This document shows, in pieces, positions 44,168 to 52,255 of a DNA stretch of 64,000 nt (the stretch's first letter is position 1; each line of letters opens with the position of its first letter). The DNA is taken from NCBI RefSeq assembly GCF_024171605.1, contig NZ_JALKAA010000005.1, positions 1 to 64,000 on the forward strand. Reading direction: 5' to 3'. The DNA comes from Pontibacter sp. HSC-36F09 (lineage in GTDB: Bacteria; Bacteroidota; Bacteroidia; Cytophagales; Hymenobacteraceae). The position numbers and the translations under genes are program-made. The notes beneath the pieces are model-generated. The model did no database searches, had not been told where the DNA came from, and was given only the letters and a program-made list of their open reading frames with translations.

Positions 44168-45556
44168 TTACAATTTCCTTGTTTTGATTTTGCGCAATTC
44201 TTCCTGCAGCCAATCCGTCGGTGTCCTGTTTTGTTTAGCAAGTTTGATGGCAGTCTGTATGTTAACCTCAGCCCCTTTGAAGTCATCCAGTTTGTAGAGC
44301 AACATCGCATAGGTATGGTAAAAGGCAACAGTCGGATCAAGCTCCACAGTACGCTTACTCCAATCTGCAGCGTTGCTCAGTGCCATTTTGTTATTTGTAC
44401 CAGTCTGATAGATGTAGTACGCAGCGTTGTTCAGTTCCATGGTATAGGTACTGGGCACCGTCTCAAACCGCGTCACGACCATGGTTTCTGTGTGCTGACC
44501 TGTATCCCGCACATTATCAGCCATTGCTGCACCAGACGCTCTGCGTGCCTGTAGCAGTTGTTTTTCCCTGACCACCATCTTCGCAGCAGAATCCTGCGGA
44601 ATGGCCATGAAGTAACGGTTATAGTAATGAATGGCACTAGGAATATAACTTGCTGTGTCTTTGGTGCTTCTATAGAAACTGAGCATGTTGTTCAAATAGA
44701 TCCTTTGCCCACGAGCCGGATCACTGGACCAGGTATTCCGTGCAAAGCCCGCGCCTCGCGCTGCCATCTGTTTGTCCTTTGTTTCAATGGCTTTCCGCAT
44801 GGTATTGCCAATGACCTTGTTGTTGATCTCAACGCGTTTCCCGTACGGCAAGGTCCTATACAGGCTATCGATAAGTGTCTGTTTCTGACGGGCATATACG
44901 TAAGCCTGGCTACCGACTACAGGTCCAAATTCATAAATAAAGACCAGCTCTGAAAAAGACATTATACCTGCTTCTGACAGACTGCTGGCATAAGCGTCCA
45001 GTAACTCTGTAGCTGGCTCCACTCCCATTTCTTTGTGTAACTGCAGGTATTGTCTCAGGAAATCAACGTCTCTCCGCCCCTTTTCAAACTCCTTCCCGAA
45101 GTAACTTAAATTATGCGTGCTGTTCTGCTTGTCCTGAAACGCTTTGATATCATCTAAGTAGCGCTTTGGGGAACTGTAATTTCCATGATTGCGATGGATC
45201 AGTATACCTTCTGAACTCAGGTATAGGAAGGTCGGAAATGCCCGTATATTATACCTGGTAGCCAGGCGAATACCGACCGCAGATTTATAAGGGGCTTTGA
45301 AGTTAACAAATTGACTGTTGTATGTCTCTGTGACTTCCGGATGATCAAGTCCTGATCCTACCATCTGTTCACGCATTTGTCTGGGTACTTCTTTAGAGAT
45401 TTCGGGCCCGGAAATGAGTATAAAAACTGGTTTGCGTATTCGCTGCGCCTTCAATAAAACCGCATCCAAAGAATCATGCTCGAAATTGATGTGCTGGCAA
45501 TGTGCACTTTGCCAGAAAAGGGCAAAGAAAAAGAGGAGTATAAAATTTGTTTTCAT
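44168..45556 (-). CDS. Exported thioredoxin-fold protein without CxxC, with TPR-like C-terminus
   Basis: A 462-residue protein with a signal peptide (FILLFFFALFWQSAHC). Residues ~20-150 have a thioredoxin-fold outline: KPVFILISGPEIS, TYNSQFVNFKAPYKSAVGIRLATRYNIRAFPTFLYLSSEG. The usual CxxC position has SGPEISKE instead, so it is unlikely to be redox-active. A linker and helical region follow, and the C-terminal ~120 residues are TPR-like (AADWSKRTVELDPTVAFYHTYAMLLYKL, AEVNIQTAIKLAKQN). It is probably periplasmic. Its exact role is unknown. Confidence 0.78.
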   Translation of the reverse strand: MKTNFILLFFFALFWQSAHCQHINFEHDSLDAVLLKAQRIRKPVFILISGPEISKEVPRQMREQMVGSGLDHPEVTETYNSQFVNFKAPYKSAVGIRLATRYNIRAFPTFLYLSSEGILIHRNHGNYSSPKRYLDDIKAFQDKQNSTHNLSYFGKEFEKGRRDVDFLRQYLQLHKEMGVEPATELLDAYASSLSEAGIMSFSELVFIYEFGPVVGSQAYVYARQKQTLIDSLYRTLPYGKRVEINNKVIGNTMRKAIETKDKQMAARGAGFARNTWSSDPARGQRIYLNNMLSFYRSTKDTASYIPSAIHYYNRYFMAIPQDSAAKMVVREKQLLQARRASGAAMADNVRDTGQHTETMVVTRFETVPSTYTMELNNAAYYIYQTGTNNKMALSNAADWSKRTVELDPTVAFYHTYAMLLYKLDDFKGAEVNIQTAIKLAKQNRTPTDWLQEELRKIKTRKL

Positions 45557-45644
45557 GCTACAGTTAAGGTCGAGTTATTCTTCACTTAAATATAGCTAAA
45601 ACAATATAATGCAGGGATTCTAAATTTCCATTCATTATTAAACA

Positions 45645-45682
45645 TAAAAAAAGTAGCCAGATGACTCATCTGGCTACTTTTG
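45645..45682. terminator. Near-perfect bidirectional terminator
   Basis: AAGTAGCCAGATGA (45651-45664) and TCATCTGGCTACTT (45666-45679) pair perfectly around a single base, with A- and T-runs on either side. It lies just downstream of the holin-like gene on the minus strand. Confidence 0.85.
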
Positions 45683-45701
45683 CTATACCTGTTGTAGATT
45701 C

Positions 45702-46136
45702 TTAAATAAACCGGATCGTATTAGCTTCAGCGGTCTTGGCATGAGCGAAATACTGCTCCAGTTTTGGCTGATTATCGAGCTTCGCATATTCTTCGTCTCC
45801 ACCCCTTGCCCAGCCTAGCAGAGCCAGGGCTATAGCTGTTGCAATGGCAATAACAAAGGCAGGCCACCAGCCATCTACCTTAAAATTACGCACCAGCATG
45901 TCAACCAGCTTGATCATGAGCGTCGTAACGATGAGGCCTATAATAGCTTCGAGCAGGAAAAAAGACACCAGGTTAAGCACGCCGCGCAGCAACCAGCCGA
46001 TCGTTGCATTGAAAAGACCAATCAGAAAAGCCACCCAAAGAGCTGTTAAAAAGCTCTTCACGTGCACTTGTGGCAGTGCATAGGCCAATAACAGAATGAC
46101 ACCGGCACTTACTAATAAGTTGAGTAAAAAGTCCAT
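45702..46136 (-). CDS. Phage-holin-superfamily IV membrane protein (four TM)
   Basis: A 144-residue protein with four hydrophobic segments: MDFLLNLLVSAGVILLLAYAL; FLTALWVAFLIGLFNATIGWL; NLVSFFLLEAIIGLIVTTLMI; and WWPAFVIAIATAIALALL. The layout matches the Mycobacterial 4-TMS phage-holin family (PF04020), which is common as a chromosomal gene. The C-end (KLDNQPKLEQYFAHAKTAE) is soluble. Role: membrane protein; a lysis role is not implied in bacteria. It is a single gene between a terminator and the 3' end of msrA. Confidence 0.75.
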   Translation of the reverse strand: MDFLLNLLVSAGVILLLAYALPQVHVKSFLTALWVAFLIGLFNATIGWLLRGVLNLVSFFLLEAIIGLIVTTLMIKLVDMLVRNFKVDGWWPAFVIAIATAIALALLGWARGGDEEYAKLDNQPKLEQYFAHAKTAEANTIRFI

Positions 46137-46229
46137 AGTTTGTAGTGATTTAGTTACAATTTTTTGTCCTAATACGGATACAAAGTTTTATGGATATTCT
46201 CAACTAGTTTTTCTGTAATTTTCAGTGGT

Positions 46230-46922
46230 CTACTTCTGTTTCAAATAGCTGTCTTTCAACTTGCTACGGAAAGCGTCTTCAAACTTTAAAACCTTGGGTT
46301 TGGCAATGGATACGACATAAGGGTCGTCGGGATTGTTGCGGTAATAATCCTGGTGATAATCTTCGGCAATCCAGAATTTGCCGGCAGGTTTGAGCTCTGT
46401 CACAATTTTGTTGCGGAATGTACCCGCATCCTCAAGAGCGCGCATGTAATTACTGGCCTGGCTCCGTTGCTTTTCATCGTGAAAGTAAATGGCGGATCGG
46501 TACTGCTTGCCTACATCAGGCCCCTGGCGATTTAAGGTAGTCGGATCGTGCGTGGCGAAGAACACCTCCAGCAATTCCTTGTAAGAGATGACATTTGGTC
46601 TATACCAGATGCGCACCGCTTCGGCATGACTCGTTTTACCATAGCTCACCTGCTCGTAGGTAGGTTGCTCCTCTCTCCCACCGGTATAGCCGGACTCTAC
46701 GCGGTCCACGCCTTTTAGCCTTTCAAAATAAGCCTCGGTACACCAGAAACAGCCACCTGCAAAAGTCGCTTTGCTGAGCCCGACGGTATCCGGACTATCG
46801 CCGTAACTGTAGGCACTTTGTTGCAAAAAAGTACGCTGCTCCCCTCCGGATTCTGTACACATCCAAAGCAGGAGTAAAAGAGGGAACAAAAGAAAGGTAT
46901 ATTTCCGAACCATACGCCACAA
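46230..46922 (-). CDS. msrA: Peptide methionine-S-sulfoxide reductase, exported
   Basis: A 230-residue MsrA, reducing methionine-S-sulfoxide in proteins. The active-site GCFWC lies at residues 57-61 (nucleophile Cys58), followed by LKGVDRVESGYTGGREEQPTYEQV and YKELLEVFFATHDPTTLNRQGPDVGKQYRSAIYF. It begins with a hydrophobic N-end (YTFLLFPLLLLLWMC) and therefore acts in the periplasm or at the membrane, probably as a lipoprotein. No MsrB is fused or adjacent. It is a single gene on the minus strand. Confidence 0.95.
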   Translation of the reverse strand: MWRMVRKYTFLLFPLLLLLWMCTESGGEQRTFLQQSAYSYGDSPDTVGLSKATFAGGCFWCTEAYFERLKGVDRVESGYTGGREEQPTYEQVSYGKTSHAEAVRIWYRPNVISYKELLEVFFATHDPTTLNRQGPDVGKQYRSAIYFHDEKQRSQASNYMRALEDAGTFRNKIVTELKPAGKFWIAEDYHQDYYRNNPDDPYVVSIAKPKVLKFEDAFRSKLKDSYLKQK

Positions 46923-47022
46923 GCCTTATTATTGGCTACGCTAATTTAACCGCGGCGGATGGTTTTTGTTAAAAAAATCCAGCAATCCCCTCCCACGTTT
47001 TCATTTATCCGTTATCCGGCAC

Positions 47023-48018
47023 CTAAATAGCATGTTTTTTATCGGCGATCACTTTATCCAGGTCCCATTCCACCCGCTTTCTTAGCGGCGCCCGCCGGAC
47101 GTTGCAATCTGATTTGGTGCAGATAGGACAGGATACTTCTACACAAGGGTCTGTATGAATAAATAGCTCAATATCAGGATCGATCTGTTCCCGTACGAGC
47201 GCTCCAACGGCCTCCACCTCTTCGTGCGCCTCCAATACGGTGAGGTACCACGGCACTGTCAGGTGGCAGTCTATGTGCAACGTGTTGCCATATTTGATCA
47301 CGCGCAGGTTGTGAATATCGATCCAGTTTTCGCGCCGGTTATCGTTCAGCACCCGCACAATGCGTTTTAGTAATTCATAATCCGCCTCATCCATTATACC
47401 TGCCAGCGAGGCCCGCAGAATACGATAGCCAGTGTAACAGATGAAAGCGCCAAACAGGATAGCCACCGCACTATCCAGCCATACCTGTCCGGTAAGGTAT
47501 AGCAGCAGCAGACCGATCAGTATACCTGCTGTAGAATATGCGTCGGTTTTGAGGTGCTTGCCTCCCGCCACCAGCACCATGGAATTGGCTTTGTTGCCAC
47601 GTTGCTCGGTCATGTAACCAACTATGAAATTAATGATGCCCGAAATCGCGATCAGGTATATACCTGAGTCGAGTCTGGAAATGACTTGTGGTTCAAAGAG
47701 GTTATAAAAGGATTTAAGGATAATGGCCCCTCCTGCCACCAGGATCAGGGAGCCCTCCAGCGTGGCAGCCACAAACTCTATCTTGCCGTGCCCATAAGGG
47801 TGGTTGAGATCCTTTGGCCGCGCAGAAAGTACCAGACTGTAGAGTGAAAAACCACCGGCCACCACGTTGATAATGGATTCTAAGGCATCGGTGAGAATCG
47901 CATTGGAATTGGTAAGGTAATATGCCAGGAACTTGGCAAACAGCAACAACACACCCACAACCAGCACAAGTAGTTGCATGCGTACGTTCTCGTTTTGCTG
48001 GGGTGGCATTTTATTCAT
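47023..48018 (-). CDS. Cation diffusion facilitator transporter
   Basis: A 331-residue CDF transporter from ATG 48018 (the frame opens at 48051 with a less likely start). Six membrane helices include TNSNAILTDALESIINVVAGGFSLY, with the transport-site Asp/Asp pair of TM2 and TM5 (SNAILTDALES; HLKTDAYSTAGILIGL). The cytoplasmic C-terminal domain has the NVRVIKYGNTLHIDCHL-like strand and an unusual Cys-rich end CVEVSCPICTKSDC. It exports divalent cations (Zn/Mn/Fe/Co) by proton antiport; the metal is not determined. The gene contains a 16 bp palindrome of the AGGTATA word at 47652-47667. Confidence 0.9.
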   Translation of the reverse strand: MNKMPPQQNENVRMQLLVLVVGVLLLFAKFLAYYLTNSNAILTDALESIINVVAGGFSLYSLVLSARPKDLNHPYGHGKIEFVAATLEGSLILVAGGAIILKSFYNLFEPQVISRLDSGIYLIAISGIINFIVGYMTEQRGNKANSMVLVAGGKHLKTDAYSTAGILIGLLLLYLTGQVWLDSAVAILFGAFICYTGYRILRASLAGIMDEADYELLKRIVRVLNDNRRENWIDIHNLRVIKYGNTLHIDCHLTVPWYLTVLEAHEEVEAVGALVREQIDPDIELFIHTDPCVEVSCPICTKSDCNVRRAPLRKRVEWDLDKVIADKKHAI

Positions 48019-48137
48019 TGCGATAGCTAGATACCGGCAGGTGCATGGCACACCGTCCTATACCTGACAAGATACAAGGTACAGTCGCCTGAGACAAACT
48101 TAATGTAAAATAGTGGGTAGAATGGCGGCCAATTAAC

Positions 48138-48419
48138 CTAGCACAGTGTATCTGTCAGGTCAAGCCAGTTAGGATTCATGGACTCCACCAGACGTAGATG
48201 ATCCTCAGGTCCGGCCGATTTGATGCGCTGTTCACGCACCCGTGCTATTTCCTCCAGGTCGTAGTGCTCGTAATACACTAGTTTAGCCTGTCCGGAGCGG
48301 CCTTCATTGCCGGACATTTGCTGGAGTAGGTCTTCAGAAACGCCAATGCTCAGCTGTAGCTGGGACTGATCGCCCATGATGTATACATAGAAGTGATTGG
48401 TGTGCTGGTTTGGCTGCAT
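48138..48419 (-). CDS. Small degenerate GIY-YIG family protein
   Basis: A 93-residue protein from ATG 48419. It aligns with single-domain GIY-YIG proteins: HFYVYIM near residues 10-15, LQLSIGVSEDL, KLVYYEHYDLEEIARVREQRIKS and LVESMNPNWLDL. The second half-motif is SIG where nucleases have YIG, and the catalytic Arg of the following helix is missing (LLQQMSGNEG), so the fold is kept but the nuclease is probably inactive or altered. It is 47 bases downstream of a small minus-strand gene. Lineage relatives are widespread and unstudied. Confidence 0.65.
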   Translation of the reverse strand: MQPNQHTNHFYVYIMGDQSQLQLSIGVSEDLLQQMSGNEGRSGQAKLVYYEHYDLEEIARVREQRIKSAGPEDHLRLVESMNPNWLDLTDTLC

Positions 48420-48466
48420 AGCATAAGTGAATTTGTAACAAGGTATACGAAAGAAGGTATACCTGG

Positions 48467-48877
48467 TTAGGAATCCTGCAGCCACTGCCGGGCATCCTCC
48501 GGAAGGAAGAAAGTGCGCATGGCAATACCGGAGCTATTGTCCACCGTGTTGTCAATCTCAAGCTGTGTGAAGAATTCATAAGAATACACCCAGGCAAAAT
48601 ACTGTACGCCTGCTTCACGCAAACCGGGTATCCATACCTTGCCCATCCATTTAGTGTCTCCCGAATGGCCTGTCACCTTGGAGTTGTCATTCAAAATTTT
48701 AGTAATCTTATATTCATTTACTAAATCTAGAATTTTCATACAACCTGAGTGTCCTTTTGCTGAGTCCAGCCATCCCTGCCAATTAGATAGTAACAATTTT
48801 TCTCCTGCATTCACCCTGATCTCAAGGTAATTGCTGCTGTGCACCAAATGTTCTTTATTTTCATGTACATAGAACAT
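48467..48877 (-). CDS. Uncharacterised small protein, STAS-like, paralogue A
   Basis: A 136-residue protein from ATG 48877 (MFYVHENKEHLV). An upstream extension to 48952 is in frame and AT-rich, and less likely. Motifs: YLEIRVNAGEKLLLSNWQGW, ITKILNDNSKVTGHSGDTKWMGKVWIPGLREAGVQYFAWV, and a C-terminal FLPEDARQWLQDS. The order (strand with W, then W/ILNDNS, then the A-x-W end) matches the divergent neighbour at 49057-49476, and the fold resembles SpoIIAA/STAS-like proteins. It is cytoplasmic with no signal. Function unknown. Confidence 0.6.
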   Translation of the reverse strand: MFYVHENKEHLVHSSNYLEIRVNAGEKLLLSNWQGWLDSAKGHSGCMKILDLVNEYKITKILNDNSKVTGHSGDTKWMGKVWIPGLREAGVQYFAWVYSYEFFTQLEIDNTVDNSSGIAMRTFFLPEDARQWLQDS

Positions 48878-49056
48878 AGTAATAGTTTGGATTATCTTTT
48901 TGTTAGTATTTTTTACCCAATCAATTGACTTAAAGTTACTTATAGTCAGCAATTCATTTAATTATCCTACTAATAAATCTTTAAATGTAAAGGTCATTGA
49001 ACTATAGAACCCTAAATATTATTGTACTGATACGGCCTAATTACTTGAAAACAAAC

Positions 49057-49476
49057 ATGAAGCAATATAAAGACAACTATTGCCAAATCAGCTACGACTC
49101 TAACTCCAATCAGGTATACCTAAAATGGCTCCTTCCCCCAGATGAACAGGCGCTCCTATGCAGCTACGAAAAAGGCCTTGACATGGCCATTTCGAATCAG
49201 GCTGCGAGCTGGGTGACCGATAACAGCATTGGGTTTCAAGTGGATATATCGATGCAGCACTCCCTGGCTCAACTGGCAGCCAGCCGGTTAACCCAAACTT
49301 CACTGAAGCGGTTTGCCCGCGTTACGCCCATCGATGTATTCCAGGAAATTGTTACGCACAAAATATGCAATCAGATCAACGACCTGAGCACAAAACGCAT
49401 TGAATTCGAGGTTTTTCATGACGCGAAGGATGCCCAGGTCTGGGGTACGCTGGCAAGTCATTTATCTTATAATTGA
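49057..49476 (+). CDS. Uncharacterised small protein, STAS-like, paralogue B
   Basis: A 139-residue protein from ATG 49057 (MKQYKDNYCQISYDSN). Motifs: QVYLKWLLPPDEQAL, ASWVTDNSIGFQVDISMQHSLAQLAASRLTQTSLKRFARVTPIDVFQEI, and FHDAKDAQVWGTL. The order of conserved elements parallels paralogue A on the opposite strand (strand with W; VTDNS corresponding to ILNDNS; C-terminal A-x-x-W). The two are divergent with ~180 bp between their starts, so they probably share regulation. Function unknown. Confidence 0.6.
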   Translation: MKQYKDNYCQISYDSNSNQVYLKWLLPPDEQALLCSYEKGLDMAISNQAASWVTDNSIGFQVDISMQHSLAQLAASRLTQTSLKRFARVTPIDVFQEIVTHKICNQINDLSTKRIEFEVFHDAKDAQVWGTLASHLSYN

Positions 49477-49510
49477 ATTTCTGTAACTGAAGCAGACTAT
49501 AGTAGAACAT

Positions 49511-49774
49511 ATGGCACTGGGACCTAAACTACTCGAAAAGCTTGACAAACTGTATGCGCCCGACAGCAAACTTGACCAGCACTATAATGGCAAGGACCTC
49601 ACGTTCATCACTAATGAAAATGGCGAAGCTGTTACCTTATTCATCGGTAAGCGTTTGGAAGATGGTGCGATCTCTGGGGAGCGCTATGTACGTAAGATCG
49701 TGCGTGACAGCAAAACCGGCAAGGTAGTGCGCAGCCACTGGGACCTGAAAGGAAAAGTCACCAGAAGTACCTGA
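49511..49774 (+). CDS. Small conserved hypothetical protein
   Basis: An 87-residue protein from ATG 49511 with no signal peptide. It begins MALGPKLLEKLDKLYAPDSKL and contains NGEAVTLFIGKRLEDGAISGERYVRKIVRD and VVRSHWDLKGKVTR. It is basic, with regular beta-type alternation, and ends near the start of a convergent gene. I recognise it as a small Cytophagales protein without known function. It may be co-transcribed with paralogue B, which ends 34 bases upstream. It converges on the 66-residue gene, with only 2 bases between the stops. Confidence 0.55.
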   Translation: MALGPKLLEKLDKLYAPDSKLDQHYNGKDLTFITNENGEAVTLFIGKRLEDGAISGERYVRKIVRDSKTGKVVRSHWDLKGKVTRST

Positions 49775-49776
49775 TA

Positions 49777-49977
49777 CTATAGTTCTTGCATGTCAAAATC
49801 TTTGCCGCGGCCATAACGGATCAGGTCGTTCAAATTGAATACCTCCAGCGTATGCAGGTCTTTCACCAGGTAACTTCCCTCCTCGGGCATATCAAGCACC
49901 TGAAACTCAAAGCGCTCGCCGTAATTCTCCATCACATACTTTTTACCTCTCCTCAGGTTGTCAAACGATATGGCCAT
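49777..49977 (-). CDS. Small conserved hypothetical protein
   Basis: A 66-residue protein on the minus strand: MAISFDNLRRGKKYVMENYGERFEFQVLDMPEEGSYLVKDL (given as landmarks SFDNLRRGKKY, GERFEFQVL, LVKDLHTLEVF) and a C-end IRYGRGKDFDMQEL. No signal peptide. The sequence alternates hydrophobic and charged residues like a small beta-barrel. The two genes 49511 and 49777 are convergent with almost no spacer. Function unknown; length and conserved-looking composition argue against a random frame. Confidence 0.5.
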   Translation of the reverse strand: MAISFDNLRRGKKYVMENYGERFEFQVLDMPEEGSYLVKDLHTLEVFNLNDLIRYGRGKDFDMQEL

Positions 49978-50046
49978 GCTGTGTGTTCTTCTCCAAGATT
50001 TTCGGCAAGTATAGGCAGCTTTCCCTTCAATTCTTACAAGTTAGGC

Positions 50047-50054
50047 TATCTTTG
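50047..50054 (+). promoter_or_regulatory. -7 box TATCTTTG of the TruC-like gene
   Basis: TATCTTTG fits TAnnTTTG, 17 bases upstream of the GTG start at 50072. The -33 element is weak. Confidence 0.5.
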
Positions 50055-50071
50055 TCGAAAAAAAATTTAAC

Positions 50072-50821
50072 GTGCTAGAGATCATATACGAGGACGAAAG
50101 CTATGTAGCAGTGAACAAACCCAATGGTTTGCTGGTGCACCGCACGCGCATAGCAGAGGAGAAAAAAGAGTTTGCCCTCCAGATGCTGCGCGACCAGTTA
50201 GGCTATCAGGTATACGCAGCTCACCGCCTCGATCGCGGCACTTCCGGCGTATTACTCTTTGCTAAAAACCCGGAATCTGTTACACCAATGGTAAAAGCAT
50301 TTGAAGAAAAGCTGGTCGATAAGGTATACTACGCCATCGTGCGCGGCTATACCCCTGAAAAGGATACGATCGACAGTCCCATCCGCTCTGATAAAGACCA
50401 CAAGCACAAAGCACCACAGGATGCCGCGACGCACTATGAGCGCATGGCGACAGTAGAGCTGCCTATACCTGTCGGCCGCTACAGCACGGCCCGCTACTCG
50501 CTGGTTAAAGTTGTGCCCGAAACGGGGCGCATGCACCAGATCCGGAAACATTTTGCACACATCAGGCATTACATTGTGGGGGATAAGCGACACGGAGACT
50601 GGCGGCACAACCAAATGTTCCGGGAACAACTCGAGTCCCCGATCATGCTGTTGCACTCGGCCTCGCTGGCATTTGCCCATCCTTTCCAGAAAAGTTTTAT
50701 TGAAATAAAAGCGCCTCTCCCACAACACTTTGAACGCTTGTGTCTGCAGTTCGGCTGGAAGGAGGCTTTGCTAAAAGAAGGGTTTGCACACGTACAAGCT
50801 ACTGATTCAGGTATGGCGTAG
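50072..50821 (+). CDS. truC: Pseudouridine synthase (TruC/RluA type)
   Basis: A 249-residue RluA-superfamily pseudouridine synthase. The start is GTG 50072 (MLEIIYEDESYVAVNKPNGLLVHRT). The catalytic motif is HRLDRGTSGVLLFAK, with the conserved Asp in LDRGTSG. A PETGRMHQIRKHFAHIRHYIVGDKRHGDW block follows near residue 155-180. The single-domain size, without an S4 domain, fits TruC, which makes pseudouridine at position 65 of tRNA, but RNA target is inference. The 3' end overlaps the convergent small gene by 15 bases. Cytoplasmic. Confidence 0.85.
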   Translation: MLEIIYEDESYVAVNKPNGLLVHRTRIAEEKKEFALQMLRDQLGYQVYAAHRLDRGTSGVLLFAKNPESVTPMVKAFEEKLVDKVYYAIVRGYTPEKDTIDSPIRSDKDHKHKAPQDAATHYERMATVELPIPVGRYSTARYSLVKVVPETGRMHQIRKHFAHIRHYIVGDKRHGDWRHNQMFREQLESPIMLLHSASLAFAHPFQKSFIEIKAPLPQHFERLCLQFGWKEALLKEGFAHVQATDSGMA

Positions 50822-51163
50822 CATCTGGTTTACCATTTCGAGTTGTAGTTGGGCTACAGAGGCATTGCGGGAATCCGCGTTCAGGGCGGTGAGTAAATAG
50901 GCCATGCGGGACAGGCGCCAATCCTGCACTACTTCTCCGTTTCGTGAGCGGTAGACGACTTTAAAATTCTCTTTGAGCGGTACATGCATACAATTACACA
51001 CCTCTGTGGCGCGCTTTACCGCCTCACTCAGTTCCTGTAGGCTTTTGCAGCCTTGTTGCTCGAGCAAGTCGCTGGCGTAGCAGGTCAGGTTGCTATCGGC
51101 CAGGCTGTCTACAAAGCTATCGATCGGGCTATGGATACTGAAATGGTCGATGGTCATTAACAT
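50807..51163 (-). CDS. Small protein with DinD-like signature
   Basis: A 118-residue minus-strand protein from the ATG at 51163 (a second ATG two codons later is possible). It has the segment WRLSRMAYLLTALNADSRNASVAQLQLEM, which fits the D/W-x-L-S-R-x-A-x-x-L-x-A-x-N-x-D pattern of damage-inducible DinD/BRO-like proteins, in a shorter protein without their usual N-terminal length. The N-half has CNCM and EELSEAVKRATE-like helices (LQELSEAVKRATEVC). Function unknown; possible DNA-damage or regulator role is weak inference. It overlaps the TruC-like gene by 15 bases at the 3' ends. Confidence 0.5.
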   Translation of the reverse strand: MLMTIDHFSIHSPIDSFVDSLADSNLTCYASDLLEQQGCKSLQELSEAVKRATEVCNCMHVPLKENFKVVYRSRNGEVVQDWRLSRMAYLLTALNADSRNASVAQLQLEMVNQMLRHT

Positions 51164-51193
51164 GGCATTTGGCTTAAAATTCTACTTCGCTTT

Positions 51194-52129
51194 TTATACG
51201 CTGGCTGTCTTGCGCTGATGCAGTTCCCTGAGTCGTTCCATCAGGCCCCGCTCCTCTTCCGATAGATGTACAGGCAGCTGCACTTCTATCTTTACGTACA
51301 AATCTCCGTGCTGGTCTGCCTTGCCGTACACTGGCATCCCTTTTCCGCGCAGGCGCAGGGTCTTGCCATTTTGAGTGCCGGCTGGTATCTTAAGCTTCAG
51401 CTTGCCGGTCAGTGTATTTACCTGCATCTCGCCTCCCAGGGTAGCCGTGTACATGTCGAGGTTCAGTTTCGTGTGCAGATCGTCGCCCTGCCGTTCAAAG
51501 TCCGGTAAAGCCTGCACCTGCACCCGGATATACAGATCTCCGGCCGTACCACCCGCCCCCGCCGGACCACCTTTGCCTTTAATCTTGAGAACCTGGCCAT
51601 CCGACACGCCAGGCTTGGTGGTAATCCGCAGTTGCTGGCCATTGACAGTTAATAATCGAGAGGTACCACTGTAAGCTTCCTGCAACGTGATGAGCATCTC
51701 GGCTTCGTAGTCCTGGCCTTTGGGTGCGCGCCTGCCTGCCCGGAAGCCTCCGCCCTGCTGCGAAAATCCACCTCCGAAGAACTGCTCGAAGAAATCAGAA
51801 AAACCGCTTCCGCCACCAAACATATCCCCCATATCGCCCTGGTAAGAAGTGCCACCATAGCCACCGCCGGGCCTGCCCTGGTACTGGCCGCCCTGCTGCT
51901 GGAATTGTCGCCAGTTGGCACCTAGTTCGTCGTACTGCTTTCGCTTCTGTTCGTCTCCCAACACTTCGTAAGCCTCACTGACGTCCTTGAACTTCTCTTC
52001 GGCCGCTTTGTCGCCTTTGGTCTTGTCCGGATGATACTTTTTGGCTAAAGCACGGTAGGCCTTTTTGATATCGGCCTGGGAGGCAGATTTCTCAACGCCC
52101 AGAATCTTATAATAGTCCTTGTAGTCCAT
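51194..52129 (-). CDS. cbpA: DnaJ-family co-chaperone (CbpA-like)
   Basis: A 311-residue J-domain protein from ATG 52129 ([17 protein letters not shown]); the longer frame to 52210 lies in the intergenic repeat cluster and is rejected. The J domain (residues 3-70) has HPD in [12 protein letters not shown] Gly/Phe-rich linker (~80-140: [30 protein letters not shown]) leads to the two C-terminal substrate-binding domains ([26 protein letters not shown]). No zinc-finger cysteines, so this is the CbpA class rather than DnaJ. It stimulates DnaK ATPase. Confidence 0.92.
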   Translation of the reverse strand: MDYKDYYKILGVEKSASQADIKKAYRALAKKYHPDKTKGDKAAEEKFKDVSEAYEVLGDEQKRKQYDELGANWRQFQQQGGQYQGRPGGGYGGTSYQGDMGDMFGGGSGFSDFFEQFFGGGFSQQGGGFRAGRRAPKGQDYEAEMLITLQEAYSGTSRLLTVNGQQLRITTKPGVSDGQVLKIKGKGGPAGAGGTAGDLYIRVQVQALPDFERQGDDLHTKLNLDMYTATLGGEMQVNTLTGKLKLKIPAGTQNGKTLRLRGKGMPVYGKADQHGDLYVKIEVQLPVHLSEEERGLMERLRELHQRKTASV

Positions 52130-52137
52130 GCTTGTAT

Positions 52138-52197
52138 AGGTATAAAGGTCAGTTACAGGTATAAAACGCAATCCTGCACCGGGGGTTAACAGGTATA
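52138..52197. repeat. Intergenic cluster of AGGTATA words
   Basis: Three copies (52138-52144, 52157-52163, 52191-52197) lie within 60 bases upstream of the CbpA-like gene and next to the terminator of the lipoprotein gene, all in the same orientation with irregular spacing. Two are extended to CAGGTATAAAA. Confidence 0.7.
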
Positions 52198-52202
52198 AAA
52201 CA

Positions 52203-52232
52203 AAAAGCACCGCCCCGGAGGACAGTGCTTTT
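52203..52232 (-). terminator. Terminator of the lipoprotein-Pmp3 gene
   Basis: AAAAGCAC (52203-52210) / GTGCTTTT (52225-52232) hairpin; on the minus strand it is followed by TTTTT. It lies 24 bases after the stop of the gene at 52256. Confidence 0.75.
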
Positions 52233-52255
52233 AAGACTTGAAGAAAGCCTGGACT

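Noticed and set aside
45702..46136. Holin-like protein as evidence of a prophage
   Set aside because: The family is common on chromosomes and no other phage gene is present.
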